A stretch of DNA of 64,000 bases from Symbiodinium natans (GCA_905221605.1 CAJNDS010002194.1:365001-429000), one strand, 5' to 3'. Positions 26,326-38,256 are shown, numbered from the stretch's first letter. A program made the numbers and translations. Notes: generated by a model from the letters alone, not told the origin.

Positions 26326-27898
26326 ACGGTTCTAGAAAGGCTGAGAGCAGAGTCGTGTCCCCTTGCATGGGCTCTTCAGGGCTTTAGAGTTCCCCTAAAC
26401 CCTAGGTGTAAGGGTGTAAGAGCCCCTTCTTCCTTTATTGAGGCCTCGTGTGGGGAATAATCATGGGCACGTACACCCTCGTCCCTTACAGCCTCTTTAA
26501 TTATGTTTTGGTAGTAGGAGTTTGGGGTTTGGTTCTTTCGTGGGTATAATGGTGTACTTGTTTCCCGAATTCCCTACTAAGAACTGGTCAGTTGTCGACA
26601 CTCTGTTGGGGACCATGTGGGACTCTTAGTAGCCCGTTTTCATTGGCTTAGGTTCCTTGATCGGTGAAACAGGGCGAAGCAAAAACCGGGTCATTCCGAC
26701 TATGGCCAAAACCTGAAACCCTGAAGCCCTAAAACGCTACCCTACGCCGTAAACCCTAAACCCTAAAACCCTAAAGCCCTTAAACCCTAAAACCTAAACC
26801 CTAAACCCTAAACCCTAAACCCTAGCCCTAAACCCTAAACCCTAAAACCCCGATGTCTGAATCTTGGTTGCCAGTCGAAGCGTCCCCGGAATGAGGGCTC
26901 ACCGAAGCTCCTGGATGGGGGGAGCCCACCAGAGGCCGTGGCTTATAGAGTTTAGGGTTCAGGGTTTAGGGGGGTTTAGGGGGATTAAAGGGTTCAAGCT
27001 TTTTAGGGCTTTGGGGGGTTTAAAGGGTTTAGGACATTTATAGGGTTTAGGGTTTAGGAGTTGTTTAGGGCAAGATGCTGGGCTCGGGGCTGGGATTTTG
27101 GATTCCCTACTGTATGTTCTCTATTTGCCTTATTGTTGGCTTCTTCGGGGCCTTGACAAAAATCAGCCCCTGCCCCACACCCAAAGCACTTGGAGGTTTG
27201 GGTTTTAGGGTTTAGGGTTTTGGGTTTGGGGTTTAGGGCGCCTGCCGTTGGAAATAAGCGGTGCTGCGGACCCCAACAATACGACAACAAGTCCCTTTGG
27301 CGGCAGGTTTGCTCAACGAAGCGCAGCACCGGCCCCTTCCAAACCCTAAACCCTAAACCCTTAAACCTCGGGGGACCTCTTTCTACCCGCAAATAGAATA
27401 GACTCCGCTTCAAGGCACCCCCCCCAAAAGGGAACCCCTATTTGCGGAAACCCCATAGGAGGGGGTTTCCGAAAGGTAGGGCACCTGTTTGAAGGTCCTT
27501 TCTGGGGACTATACTCTATTTGGGGCATAAGGGGTAACCTTGGGACTAACCTGAACCCATTTCGGCTGGTAGGGTTTTCGGGCTTTTCGGGTCTTGGGGG
27601 GGGGCTTTGGGTCGTCGGAACCCCCCAGCAGCTGAAAACCCGGGATTTTGGCCAGTTGTACCCTTAAGCCTAAAGGCGTTTCCGTCGTTTACTGGGTTTT
27701 GGGTTTTGGGACGTGGGTGCTTGGAAAAGAATCTTAAGGTTGAATGGGGCTTTGTCTGACTTGGGTTTAGGGTTGAGGAGGAGGGTTGGTCCTGTACAGG
27801 CCCTTGAACCGAAAAGGCGCCCCACGGAGACCCTGAACCCTAGACCCTAAACCCTAAACCCTAAACCCTGCATACCTTAGGGTAAGGCGTAAGCACAG

Positions 27899-27942
27899 GT
27901 GGAGAAACCACCGCCGCCTCCTCCAAAGATGGGACGGTACAG
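27899..27942 (+). CDS. Candidate exon (VEKPPPPPPKMGRY)
   Basis: The acceptor is TAAGCACAG and the donor TACAG|GTCCCT. The reading is proline-rich. Confidence 0.4.
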
Positions 27943-28282
27943 GTCCCTGCCAGATTCCTTCAGGAGGGTTTAGGGTTTTGGGTTTAGGGTTTAGGGTTGC
28001 GTGACATCCGATAGACGTAAACGCTGCTGGTGTTGAGCTAGTGCAGACCAGCCGGAGAGTGAGTCGCCGTCCGTGCCTTGTGGAAGAGTTAGGCCTGTGA
28101 TCTCTACAAAGTCTTCGTAAAGTTCTAAACCCTAAACCCTAAACCCCAAACCCGGTACACTCGGCTCCCAGCTCAGCTCGTAGATCTTTGTGCTTTCTGT
28201 ACCCTGAGCCCCAAACCCGGTACACTCGTTTACCAAAGTAAGGCCCCAGCTTGTAGAAGTGCTGCCGAAACCCAAACCCTAT

Positions 28283-28407
28283 TTCCTAGGTAGGATAAAG
28301 GGGACCCTTAAAAGGGAGCCCTTCTGAACCCTCTTCTGGCTCTCTTAAAGAGGGACCTTATTGAGAGGGTCTATATCCCCACGGGTCCCCCTAATCCTAT
28401 CCCCTAC
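28283..28407. mobile_element. Foldback element
   Basis: GTAGGATAAAGGGGACCC at the left is complementary to GGGTCCCCCTAATCCTATCCCCTAC at the right with small gaps. The interior has CTCTTAAAGAG-type symmetry. Confidence 0.45.
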
Positions 28408-28593
28408 TATTTTCGGAAACCCTCAAGAAGCCTTCTGCCCTCAACACTCAATATCACATGAAGAGTCTGCTGCCAATGTCATGAGCCCGAAACCCCTTAG
28501 TCCACAGCTCGACAGGGTTTAGGGTTTAGGGTTTGGGGTTTAGGGTTTTAGGGTTTCGGGTTTAGGGTTCTAGGCCCACACCCTGTCTTCCAG

Positions 28594-28680
28594 CATTCCA
28601 GTGCCGGAAGGGGCCTTTGCGGAGGCAAGAATGGCACAAGCCGAAAGAGTTACTGACATCATCCCACTAAAGCCTAAAGG
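28594..28680 (+). CDS. Candidate exon (IPVPEGAFAEARMAQAERVT)
   Basis: The strong acceptor CACACCCTGTCTTCCAG is followed by 87 nt and the donor AAAGG|GTTTAGGG. The reading continues DIIPLKPK. Confidence 0.5.
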
Positions 28681-29093
28681 GTTTAGGGTTTAGGGTTTAG
28701 GGTTCAGGGTTTAAACCCTTACAATCCAAATGGGCCTCTTATGCCTCGACGCCTGAAAGCTGAAAGGCGCAACGGCACTCCACTTATCCAAGACATGCGC
28801 TGCCCTCAGTCTGCTGCAGAGTAGGCTCCCTCAACCCTAAACCCTCAACCCTAAACCCTAAACCCTAAACCCTCAACCCTAAACCCCAAACCCCAAACCG
28901 AACCCCAAACCCCAAACCCCACAACCCGAAACCCTAAAAAACGTGCGGAGCTTCATGGATGTTTCAGTTCAGGGCTTATAGGGTTGTTAAGGAGCTTCGA
29001 AGCTGCTACCAATATTGAAGGACTAATTTTGTATAGCACAAATCCGGCTCATGCCAGCTGAGTTTAAGTTCATCTGAAGAACCCCAAAACCCT

Positions 29094-29183
29094 TCCTGGT
29101 TTCTATTTACCTGCCGCTTAGTAGTATCTAGCCCCTTAAATTAGTAGGTAGAACCCAGAATGCTGCGGGTAACTAGGGTCCCA
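29094..29183. mobile_element. Small dispersed repeat, family G copy 2
   Basis: Contains TTTACCTGCCGCTTAGTAG and AAATTAGTAGGTAGAACCC and ends GGGTCCCAGG. The end is complementary to the CCTGGGAC start of copy 1, so the element has short terminal inverted repeats. Confidence 0.5.
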
Positions 29184-30367
29184 GGTAAGCCCTCTTGCGA
29201 GTTATGCAGTTTGGGGGGCGTCATTTCTTATGCGACAAGTTGTGCTTGCACTCCACATCCTAAATCCTTCGTCAACTTGTCTAGACTTCCACACGCAACA
29301 TGCGGCCTCTTGCTTTCTCCGAGATTCGGGAGTTTACAAAAACACGGGACCCCAATAAGGTACCCCAGGTACCCCTAATTTCGAAAACCCTAAACCCCAA
29401 ACCCCAAACCCTAAACCCTAAACCCCAAACCCCAAACCACTACACCCTAAACCTTGAACCCTAAAACCCCCATGTAGGAAGATTTTTCAGACGGCGTTGA
29501 GGGCCATCCTAGTCTCTCCAATTGAAGCTCCTTGTCCGCCAACCCAAACATCCTCGATGTAAAGCCTCCAAGAAGCAAGCCTGAAACCGTCACCCTAAAT
29601 CCTAAACCCTGTAAACTTTGATTGTTTCTAGTAGTAGCCCTAAACCCTAAACGCGAAACCCTACACCCAGTAAACCCTAAACCCGTGAAGCCCGAAACCC
29701 CAGGTTTCGTCTGAAGCGTGGTCATGACTTCGACCCGCCAAAAATAAACAGACGCAGCCTCAGCTCCAAGGGAGTTCTGGATTAGGGTTCAGGGTTTTAT
29801 CCTTTTTATCATCGCTCACTGGTCAACGTGAATGCTTTTGTCAGGGAGCAGGTTGCTCTTAGCTAGGTCTTTTCAGCCAGCCGAGGCTGGGGCGGGGGGG
29901 AGGGTGAGGAGTGATCTAAATTACGGACGAAGCGAAATGCTAACTTGGATCAACAAACGTTGGGGGCTTGTTTTGAAGGTTTACGACTGTCGCAGTTTGT
30001 TGTGACTTCTGGGTATAGTTGGGGATCTGTGCCCGAAATCATTTTCCGCCAGAGGGTTTACCTGGCTTTATGCCTAAAAGGTCACGCACGTCAGGCCCTT
30101 AAAGCTTCGGGTTGGGGTTTAAGTCCCGGAAACCCCGAAACTCTAAACCCCGAAGCAGCACCCAGCCAAAATTCAAAGATTCGACCGCCTCGGACAAGGG
30201 AAGGGTCATTCGGCTTTCGATTTTCCTACTGAGTTCCTTCCTTTCTCGGGGTTTAGGGTTTAGGGGTTAGGGTGTAGGTTTTAGGGTTTAGGGTTTAGGG
30301 TTTACAGCGTTATTGTGGGTAAGCCCTGCACCCTAAACTCTGAACTCCAAACAGCAGCTTCCCAGCC

Positions 30368-30427
30368 ATGGCTCAGACCCTGACGTCCGAACCGGGTGGC
30401 CAAAGAAGGCCGAGGACGCGACCCTAA
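30368..30427 (+). CDS. Candidate short exon (MAQTLTSEPGGQRRPRTRP)
   Basis: The frame opens with ATG, preceded by CTTCCCAG, and runs 19 codons to a TAA formed by the first CCCTAAA unit of the next array. Confidence 0.3.
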   Translation: MAQTLTSEPGGQRRPRTRP

Positions 30428-30657
30428 ACCCTAAACCCTAAACCCTAAACCCAAAACCCTAAACCTTAAACCCCAAGCCCTGAGCCCCAAACTTCAAGCC
30501 TGTAAGCCCTGAACCCTCAGCCTTGGGATGTTCCTCCTTATACTAGTATTCATTCAGGATTGTTAGACAAAGGGGGAACATCCCAACCTGAACAAAAAGC
30601 TGTAAGCCCGAAACCGATCCTCTAGCAGGGATGCAATGCGGGACCAGGTTGGCGGGG

Positions 30658-30790
30658 TTTGGGGACGGGGGAGGGCGGGGGAGGGCGGGGGAGGGCGGGG
30701 GAGGGCGGGGGAGGGCGGGGGAGGGGGGAGGTGGGCGGGGGGAAGGGGGGGGGGGGGGGGGGGGGGGAAGGGGGCGGGGGAGGGATGAAG
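30658..30790 (+). repeat. G-rich (GGGGGAGGGC)n tract with 25-bp G run
   Basis: Six 10-bp GGGGGAGGGC units, then long G runs. The G spacing fits potential G-quadruplexes. Confidence 0.9.
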
Positions 30791-31118
30791 AGGCGTGTCG
30801 AGTCTCCTGAAAAAAGAAGAGTCCTTAGTGGGGATTATAGCCCAATCCTAGACCCTAAACCCCAAAGCCTAAACCCCAGCCTCCCAGCAAAGAAAAATGA
30901 AGGGGCACCCAGTCACCGAGCTTGACTTTAGTCAAAAGACTGATTAAGGTCTCGAGTTCAGGGTTTAGGATGTCGGGTTCCAGGGTTCTAGGGTTTGTAG
31001 GAGGACTTAGGGAGGGCCAAAAGACGTGCCCCTAGCGGGGGGGCCATACGACCTAAATTGAGTTTATTTGTTCAGGCCGATATTTTTTATGTTATATTAT
31101 ATATACATATATATATTA

Positions 31119-31119
<1 letters not shown>

Positions 31120-31158
<39 letters not shown>
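31120..31158. repeat. (TA)n microsatellite
   Basis: About 19 TA units. Smaller TA runs sit at 7112-7127, 7156-7176 and 63940-63965. Confidence 0.9.
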
Positions 31159-31162
<4 letters not shown>

Positions 31163-31350
31163 CATATACTGTAACCGGGTTTGTTCCTAAGCAGCGGGCG
31201 TGTTGCCGCAAGTACTGTTGCCTTCCCACCAAGACGTCACACGCCCAACATGTAGCGGCCCGGACGACCGTGGACAAGTTTAGGAGGCGTAAGTGAAAGT
31301 CAGGTTGAAGCTTCTTCGGGGCATGTATGGTTTCGGGTTTACGGTTCCCG

Positions 31351-31451
31351 AAGGGTCCATGTACCTCAATAGGGAATACTTGGACCTTAAAGTACCTCCT
31401 ATTTAGGGACTTTAAGGCCCAAGTTCATAATAACAAGGTACATGGACCCTT
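31351..31451. mobile_element. Near-perfect foldback (hairpin) element
   Basis: The outer arms AAGGGTCCATGTACCT are perfect reverse complements (31351-31366 and 31436-31451). A nested pair CTTGGACCTTAAAGT / ACTTTAAGGCCCAAG continues the stem. Almost the whole 101 bp folds on itself. Confidence 0.75.
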
Positions 31452-31657
31452 AGGGGTTTAAACTTTCATGGATTGCTGTCGTTGTTGTGCTGGTGCTGCT
31501 CTCCATTGCCGGCATACGGTTTCCAGACGTTGCATGTTGACCATAAACTCAAACCCCCTGAACCCTACGGTTTCCAGGCGTTGACCGTAAACTCAAACCC
31601 CCTGAACCCTACTTAAACCCAAAAAACCCTAAACCTTTCTCCAACGGGAAAGCTCAG

Positions 31658-31721
31658 CCACGGAAGGACTATCCACCCGGCTACGGGTGTGCCGACCCGC
31701 CTGGTCTGGAGCTGACAACCC
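31658..31721 (+). CDS. Candidate exon (PRKDYPPGYGCADPPGLELT)
   Basis: The acceptor is AAAGCTCAG and the donor ACCC|GTTTTGG. The reading is Pro/Gly/Tyr-rich, and the frame is also open upstream of the acceptor. Confidence 0.45.
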
Positions 31722-31775
31722 GTTTTGGAGTTTGGGGGCTTCGGGCTTGGGTTTCAGGGTTCAGTTTTTTTTTTG

Positions 31776-31892
31776 TTTTGTGTGTGTGTGTGTGTGGGTG
31801 GGTGGGTGGGTGGGTGGGTGGGTGCGTGTGCTGTGCGTGTGCGTGTGCGTGTGCGTGTTCGTGTGCGTGTGCGTGTGGGTGTGTGTGTGTGG
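31776..31892 (+). repeat. GT/GGGT/GCGTGT compound microsatellite
   Basis: (GT)n, then (GGGT)6, then (GTGTGC)n. It is a smaller relative of the 42.4-kb satellite. Confidence 0.9.
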
Positions 31893-32089
31893 TTTTCCAG
31901 GGTTAGAAGCCCTGTTAAAGCCTAAATCCTAAGCCCTCTTCTTCTATGGGCTTCCTGGGCGCAAAGAAACTCCAGAGCCCTTTGCTCCAGTATGCACTGA
32001 AGACAGGGATGCTGATGCTGCGCGCACACCTTTTGCTGTCCCGCTGCTCCTTCGTATTTTTGAAGCCCGAAACCGACTGTTTTTTTTCG

Positions 32090-32180
32090 CCTGCGACTCT
32101 GTTTACCTACAGTTGAGTAGGAACCACCCCTAAATTAGTAGGTAGAACCCAAAAAAAGGTGGGGAAGAAGGGTCCCAGGT
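32090..32180. mobile_element. Small dispersed repeat, family G copy 3
   Basis: CCTGCGACTCTGTTTACCTACAG at the left and AAATTAGTAGGTAGAACCC then GGGTCCCAGG at the right match copies 1 and 2. Confidence 0.5.
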
Positions 32181-32814
32181 AGTCAGGAGCCACCCCGAAC
32201 TCATCCAGCTGACAGCCGCAGCACCCCAAACCCTAGCCCTAAACCCTAAACCATTTTTCTGGCCTGAGGTCTCTGCAGTGCAAATTGCGATTGCATGGCC
32301 TCTGCCCTAGACTGCGCTTCGATTCTATCGCAGAGTCTTCAAACTGGCCAGATGCGCGCTCCTATAGCTTGCCTACATCGGGCCTTCGGATAAATAGTAA
32401 ACCCTAAACCCTAAACCCTAAACCCTAAACCCTAAACCCTAAACCCCTTTACGTTTAGGGGTAATGGCGTGCAACATCAGCTCATGGAAGTCTACATGAA
32501 GTCTCGTAGCTGATGGAAATACATGCTAGATTCTGGTCCCGTGTGGGGTACACGTTTTAAACGGATCCGTCTTATAATGGGCTGCCCAGAGCAGGAACCT
32601 TAAACCCTAAACCATAAACCCTAAACCCTAAAAGAGAATCTCCCATGTCCTCTCTGCTGGCCACACACTAGGGCTCACCTACGGCTTCAGGATTTTTTCA
32701 GGAATTAGCTATCCCAAACCATGCGAGACCGAAGCCCAACCCTAAACCCTAAACCCTAAACCCTAAACCCTAAACCATGTGTTGGGTTCGTCTAAGGACG
32801 ACCAAAGGGCACAG

Positions 32815-32877
32815 AAGAGCTGGGAGACCTCCAAGAACTGGCTCGAGGACCGCGGGAGAGATTACTTGGGATTTAAG
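32815..32877 (+). CDS. Candidate exon (KSWETSKNWLEDRGRDYLGF)
   Basis: The acceptor is GGGCACAG. Exactly 21 codons follow, then the donor AAG|GTAGTA. Both phases are 0 and the reading looks like a helical protein segment. Confidence 0.5.
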
Positions 32878-32944
32878 GTAGTAGGGTTTAGGGTTTAGGG
32901 TTTAGGGTTTAGGGTTTAGGGTTTAGGGTTTAGGGAAGGTAGTA

Positions 32945-33073
32945 GGGTATTTCCTGGGACGGTAACCCAGTGGTACCCTTTACCTTTTTTTTTTTGGTTC
33001 TGGGTTCCCTTATCAAGTAACCAACCAAAAAAAGGGTGCCCTGATGATAATATGGTTACTGGGCTACTAAGTT
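32945..33073. mobile_element. Foldback-like dispersed repeat, family J copy 2
   Basis: Shares CTGGGTTCCCTTAT, AACCAACCAAAA and GATAATATGGTTACTGGGCTACTAAG with copy 1. Confidence 0.5.
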
Positions 33074-33627
33074 GAAGGGCTTGCAGTGTTTGGGGTCCAG
33101 AGCTTTGGGGACTGGCGGCGTAGTGTCAGCCCAGCCCTTACACCCAAAGCTAAGGGTTAGGCTTGCATTTAGGGTTTTTTCACGTTAAAAAACCCTAGAT
33201 GGGCTGGGCTGATAAGCTAACTTCAATGCCCGCCCCCGAAGGCTCTAGACCTTGAAGGCTTTTAAAGCTACAGAGAGCCCGGCATCCCAAAAGCCCACCA
33301 AGCCCGCTACAACACCCCCCCCCCCTTCTGGAGAACAAAGAAGACCTATAGACCTTAGAAGCCCCATAAACCCTATGAACCCCAACGCCTTCGAAAAGTC
33401 CCAAAGCCACCTTCAGACCCCACCTCCCCAAACCCTGCCACCCTAGGCCCTAAACCTCACGTATTGGGTGCACAAGAGGACCATGTTTAGGCGTTTTGTT
33501 CTGCGAGTTTTGGGGGTCCACCCTTTCGGTCACCCTGAAGTCATGCTGAACAAAACCCGTTAGAGAGCTGACAAAGGAAGACCTTAAGCCAAGCACCTGT
33601 GCTGGGACGGGACAGCCTCTACAGAAT

Positions 33628-33832
33628 TTGCAGCCTCTGGACTTCAGAAATGCTGGTATTTACGGTACTTGCAGCCTGTGCAACTCGAAAATCCTGCTAT
33701 TTACTGTATGTGCAGCCTCTGAAAACTCAGAATGCTGCTATTTGCAGTTTGTGCAGCCACCGAGAACTCAGAAATGATGCTGCAGTATTTGCAGCCACTG
33801 CAAACTCAGAACTGCTGCTATTTACAGGTTTG
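33628..33832 (+). repeat. Diverged tandem repeat, about 42 bp x 5
   Basis: Units begin TTTGCAGCC and contain ACTCAGAA, TGCTGCTATTTAC. At least five successive copies with moderate divergence. The frame reads through with related peptides, but I see no evidence of a real protein. Confidence 0.8.
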
Positions 33833-34017
33833 CGACCGAAAAACCACAATGACAAACTTATTTTCATACGAAAACAAACCTGGACCCTATATCCCTCCCT
33901 GGATTCGGGGCTCAGGATTTAGCAAGGTTTAGGGTTTTGAGTTTAGAGGTTGCGGTTTAGGGTGTTTCCTCCTCTGAACCCTCAACGTGGGATTTGAGGA
34001 CGGGAAGCGTCATACAG

Positions 34018-34086
34018 ATGCTACGATGGCCCTTGATATGCTGAGCGTCCGCCTCCCTCAGCTTCCGATTCCATGGATGCATTGTG
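34018..34086 (+). CDS. Candidate exon (ATMALDMLSVRLPQLPIPWM)
   Basis: The acceptor is GCGTCATACAG and the donor TGTG|GTTTAGGG at the array start. Confidence 0.4.
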
Positions 34087-34638
34087 GTTTAGGGTTTAGG
34101 GTTTTGGGTTTGGGTTTAGGGCTTAGGGGCGTTTTCAGAGCTCCAGGGCCTTAGCCCCAAACCCTCGGGTGCATGTGAGAAGATACATGAGGGGCTTAGG
34201 GTGCCCAAGCGACCCTCAAACCTACAGCGTTCAGCGTGGAACCTAGGATTCGGGCTTCGGGGGTGCAGAGTTCCGAGCTTGTGCCGAGTTTAGGGTTAAT
34301 TAGGGTTAAGTTTTTCGGCGTCGGGACGAGCATCTGTGGCTTGTTGTGAAGGAAGAGGGCTATCCAGCATCTCTGCAAAGAGGTTGGATCCGCAGTTTGG
34401 TTGCACACTGTTGGTCACCCTAAACCCTAAACCCTAAACCCTAAACCCTAAACAATGAAAGCTGCTGCGGTCGAGGCTTCAAGGGTAGGCATGAAGCTAA
34501 CCCTAAACCCCTAAACCCCAAACCATCCCTAAATCCCTAAGCCCTTAAAACCCTAAACCCTAAACCCTAAACCCTAAACCCTAAACCGCCCCTAAGCCAC
34601 AGCTGTTCAGACATGAGTCCCCTTTTCTGCACTCTCAG

Positions 34639-34684
34639 GCGCAATCGCGATTCGTTCGAAGAAGGGGTCAGGCAAGGACCTTCG
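34639..34684 (+). CDS. Candidate exon (AQSRFVRRRGQARTF)
   Basis: The excellent pyrimidine tract CCCCTTTTCTGCACTCTCAG is followed by 46 nt and the donor TTCG|GTTTAGG. Confidence 0.45.
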
Positions 34685-34835
34685 GTTTAGGATTTAGGGT
34701 TTAGGGTTTAGGGTTTAGGGTTTAGGGTTTAGGGTTTAGGGTTTAGGCACCTTCGGTTTAGGATTTAGGGTTATATTTCGGAGTGCATTCATCTAAGGGT
34801 AGTTTTACCGGCCCTTAACATGGTCCCTTACCCTC

Positions 34836-34943
34836 TTTAAAGGGTCCGTAAGGAAGGGGTCTTGGGGTTTATAGGGTATATAGGGGGTTTTATCATGGGT
34901 CCCCTTTTTTCGGGCCCATACTAAGGGACCATGTAACTTTTCT
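34836..34943. mobile_element. Foldback element
   Basis: ACATGGTCCCTTA near the left and TAAGGGACCATGT near the right are complementary, with GGGTCC/GGACCC motifs inside. The termini resemble those at 31351-31451. Confidence 0.5.
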
Positions 34944-36599
34944 AAGATTTAAGGCGTGTGAGGGGTGCCCCTATTTAGGGACATGCACATGCCCTTTTCA
35001 CTCGGTAAGGCCTGCACTCTTAGGCGCTTGTGTAGTTCAGAGCACCTCTTGCTAAGCCCTCATTCTGCTAGTGTGCTTTTGCATTGACACCCAAACCCAG
35101 GTTGATACATCGTGGACCCTATACGCTTTCTCGCTCGCTCGCTCTCTCTCTCTCTCTTTTTTGTGTCTCTACAATCAACCCAACTTCCTCCAATGCGAAT
35201 ACCTCGGCTTCGTTTGCGCAGGTCTTTGGTTTGCGATCTTGGCTGTGAGGTTGCTGTGATTGTTAGCGGGGAACAGAGCAATGTTGTACCTTCTTTAGAG
35301 TGTTCATCCCCCCCCCCCCTCCCCCCCCCGAACGTGGGTTTTGCTCCTGATATGGTCCACTGGTGTGTGTATGATTCTAATGGGAATGAGTTTATGTAAA
35401 TATGGGCGGCCAGGACATAGTGCCTATGATTCGAGGTTAGGCTGGCTCCTGGGCCACCCTTTGCTGGATTGACGGAGACTTGTGATATGGCGTTTATAAG
35501 GGAATTCTTGGTTTCGGCTCTTCCGGGCGGAAAAGAGGCCTGCCTTTGAGATGCAGGCCTTTAAGCCAAGAGGCAAGGGCATCGGTTTAAAATTGGCTTC
35601 AGGGTCCTGAATACGGCAAACTTGACTTTAAACAGGGGGCCCCCGCTCAAGCAGATACAACATTTTAGGTTGCTGTGATGACACAAAAAGGTTTCGAACT
35701 GGGGGCACCTTTTTGGGGTACCACTGGTCCCGAATTCGCCGGGCATACTTACTGACCTGTGGGAGGCGCGCGAACGGCCTGGGTGGGTTTGCGCCATCGA
35801 AGTCGAAGGGTTAAACCCCTCCCCCCCAATTGTAGGGGGGCGGCCCAAGCTCTGCGTGGGCACCCGAAACCCCAAACCCTAAACCCTCACTGCTACCTCA
35901 CCTCCCCTCAGAGCGCAGGTCACCAAGTGTTGCTACTTTGAGACCAACCAGACGAGCTTCGGGGTGAGGGGCCAAGTACGACGGTAGATCTCTCCAGTTC
36001 ACAAGGCGAAGCCCCAATATGAAAACCCAAACTCAATGTCCCTGTGCCCCTTGGGGTTTCAGGGTTTACAGGGTTTATGGGGTTTGTAGGGTTTATAGAA
36101 TTTATGGGGTTTAGTGGGATGTTCAGGATTCAGGATTGCATGCCGTGAACTTCGGGTGGGGACGCGGGGGGGCTGACAGTTTGGGATCCACGTTCTGGGC
36201 ATTTACGATTCCTTGTTTGAACCCTAAAAGTTTTAAAGCCGCACCCCCCCGAACCCGAAAAGAGCATCTCGGCACCCCTACACGAGCTCCCAACCCTGTG
36301 CACAAAACTGAAACCCAGAATTGTGCAACAATCAGGTGCTCTGATAAGCGCCGGGAATATAGCTTGTCGGGAAGTTGCAGCTTGAAAGCCAGGCCGGGAA
36401 TCCCATAAATGTGCTTGGCCGACTTTAAGCACCCTGATGCCCAGTCCCTTAAGCGAAATAGGGCTGGGCGTTGGGGGTGGTAGGTTTTTGGAGGCTGTTG
36501 CGGGCATTTTTTCTGAAGCCCCCCCATCCCCTCAAGCCCCTCCCACATCAGCATGTTTCTCGAGCATGTCTGCAAGCTGCAAGCTCTTGAAGCTCTGAG

Positions 36600-36710
36600 G
36601 ATCAGACGCACACAAAAGCGGCCCTCACCCTGGCGAAGGAGTTTGAGGATTCCGTCAAGGCGGTTCTGAAGGACATCTTGCAGCATGTTGTTGGGTCAGC
36701 GTTGCAAGGG
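36600..36710 (+). CDS. Candidate exon (ALTLAKEFEDSVKAVLKDIL)
   Basis: The frame runs 37 codons from acceptor GCTCTGAG|G to donor AGGG|GTTTGTAAG. It reads as an amphipathic helix (the quoted part, preceded by DQTHTKA and followed by QHVVGSALQG). Just upstream, 36552-36598 is open as MFLEHVCKLQALEAL after an acceptor ACATCAG, so the two may be alternatives. Confidence 0.45.
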
Positions 36711-36884
36711 GTTTGTAAGTCTGGCCCTTGATGCACAGTGACAGCCGCCAACAGCTGAGATGAGTGCGACAGAATAGGATTGAGGAGCAGCGGCTACCAT
36801 CGTTTTCGCCGTCGTCTATGCCGTTTTCATAGCCTTAGGCCGTGCTGCCGGTGGCAGAGGTACGAAGTCGTAACGGCACCTGGC

Positions 36885-37062
36885 AGCAGCAACAACAGCA
36901 GCAGCAAGTAAGGAGTGTTCCAGTATAATTCGAGTCGCTCTTGTAGAAGGCAGCGGTGCGTCGTGGCGGTGGTGGTAGTGGTGGTGATAGGAGGTGTGTG
37001 CTGCTGGTGCTGCTGGGGCCAGCTGGTGGTTCGTACTAGTGGTGGTGGTATGTGCTGGTATA
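36885..37062. repeat. CAG/CAA and GGT/GTG trinucleotide-rich stretch
   Basis: A short CAGCAACAACAGCAGCAG run followed by GGTGGT-rich DNA to 37060. Low complexity; coding status not clear. Confidence 0.6.
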
Positions 37063-37261
37063 TGGTGGCACGTGGTACCGAGTGAGGTCTGCAGGCGTAC
37101 GAGCGAAGCTCTTCGCACCAACGTCTACGGGGCTCAGGCTTACGATAGGCCCCGAAGCCCTAAACCCTAAACGAGAGATACCAAGCTGCAGTGAGGAGAT
37201 ACCCATCTCTGTTTTGGAAGAGAATGGAGACTCGGCAGGGCCCTTGGTGGATGGACAAACC

Positions 37262-37440
37262 CTAAACCCTAAACCCTATACCCTGTAAACCCTGTAAACC
37301 CTAAAAACCCTATAAACCCTATAAACCCTATAAACCCTATAAACCCTATAAACCCTATAAACCCTATAAACCCTATAAACCCTATAAACCCTATAAACCC
37401 TATAAACCCTATAAACCCTATAAACCCTAAACCCTAAACC
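37262..37440 (-). repeat. 9-bp (CCCTATAAA)n tandem array
   Basis: About 13 perfect 9-bp units with CCCTGTAAA and CCCTAAA at the borders. The 9-bp unit is a CCCTAAA derivative with TA inserted. Six-frame translation of it gives an artificial VYR repeat. Confidence 0.95.
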
Positions 37441-38256
37441 CTTTGCCAAGCCTGAAACGGGTTCCGAGGCTTTGGCAGCAGGTCCAGGCTCCCCAGCCCT
37501 GAGCGGCCGCACATCCTGTAAAGCACTGGGGTTGCCCAGACCCCTGGGAGGAACCACAAGGTAGATACCCTTAAGGGTTTAGGGTTTAGGGCTTTAGGGC
37601 TTTAGGGTTTAGGGTTTTGGGGGTTCCTAAAAGTGACCCAGTAGCACTGTCAGGCATTATTTGGGGGCTCTAGTTTTTGGATCCTCCCCGGGGGGGGGGG
37701 GGGGGAGAGTTGGAGGCGGGTTGCTCTAAGGTTCGCAGAGTTTTGGGTGCAGGGCGTTTAGGAGTTCGCGGTTTTGGGGTTCAGGGTTTCCAATTGCACT
37801 CCTGAGATCCCAACGTCATGCCCGCCTGAGGCCTCAGAATGCGCTAGCTTCTCTTGAGGGGTTAGAATACCAGAGTTTAGGGTTTGAGTTTTGGGTTTAG
37901 GGTTCAGGGCTTAGGTTCAGGAAGATGGGAAGTTGGGTGCTGTACCAAAAAAGGGGCATAGGATAGAAGCCTGCGCTCTTGGCAGCATCGGGTTTCAGGG
38001 TCTACCCTGCCCCCCCCCCCCCCAATAAACTCCCTGAACCTCTAAACCCTGTAAACCCCAAAAAGCATTAAACTTGCAAGCTCTCTGCCTGAAGACACTT
38101 CAAATCCAACAGCAAGTCCTTGAACCCTTGTAGCCCCAAACTGGGCTCAGGGCTTAGGGTTTGGCAAAGGGTTGAGGGTTTAGGGTTTAGGGCTTAGGGC
38201 TTGGGGTTTAGCCCCGTGCTCAACCAACCACACCCCCAGGTACGAATCCCTTGCAG

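Noticed and set aside
37276-37557. Minus frame with repeated VYR
   Set aside because: It is the 9-bp CCCTATAAA array translated. The period is a multiple of three, so the frame stays open by chance.
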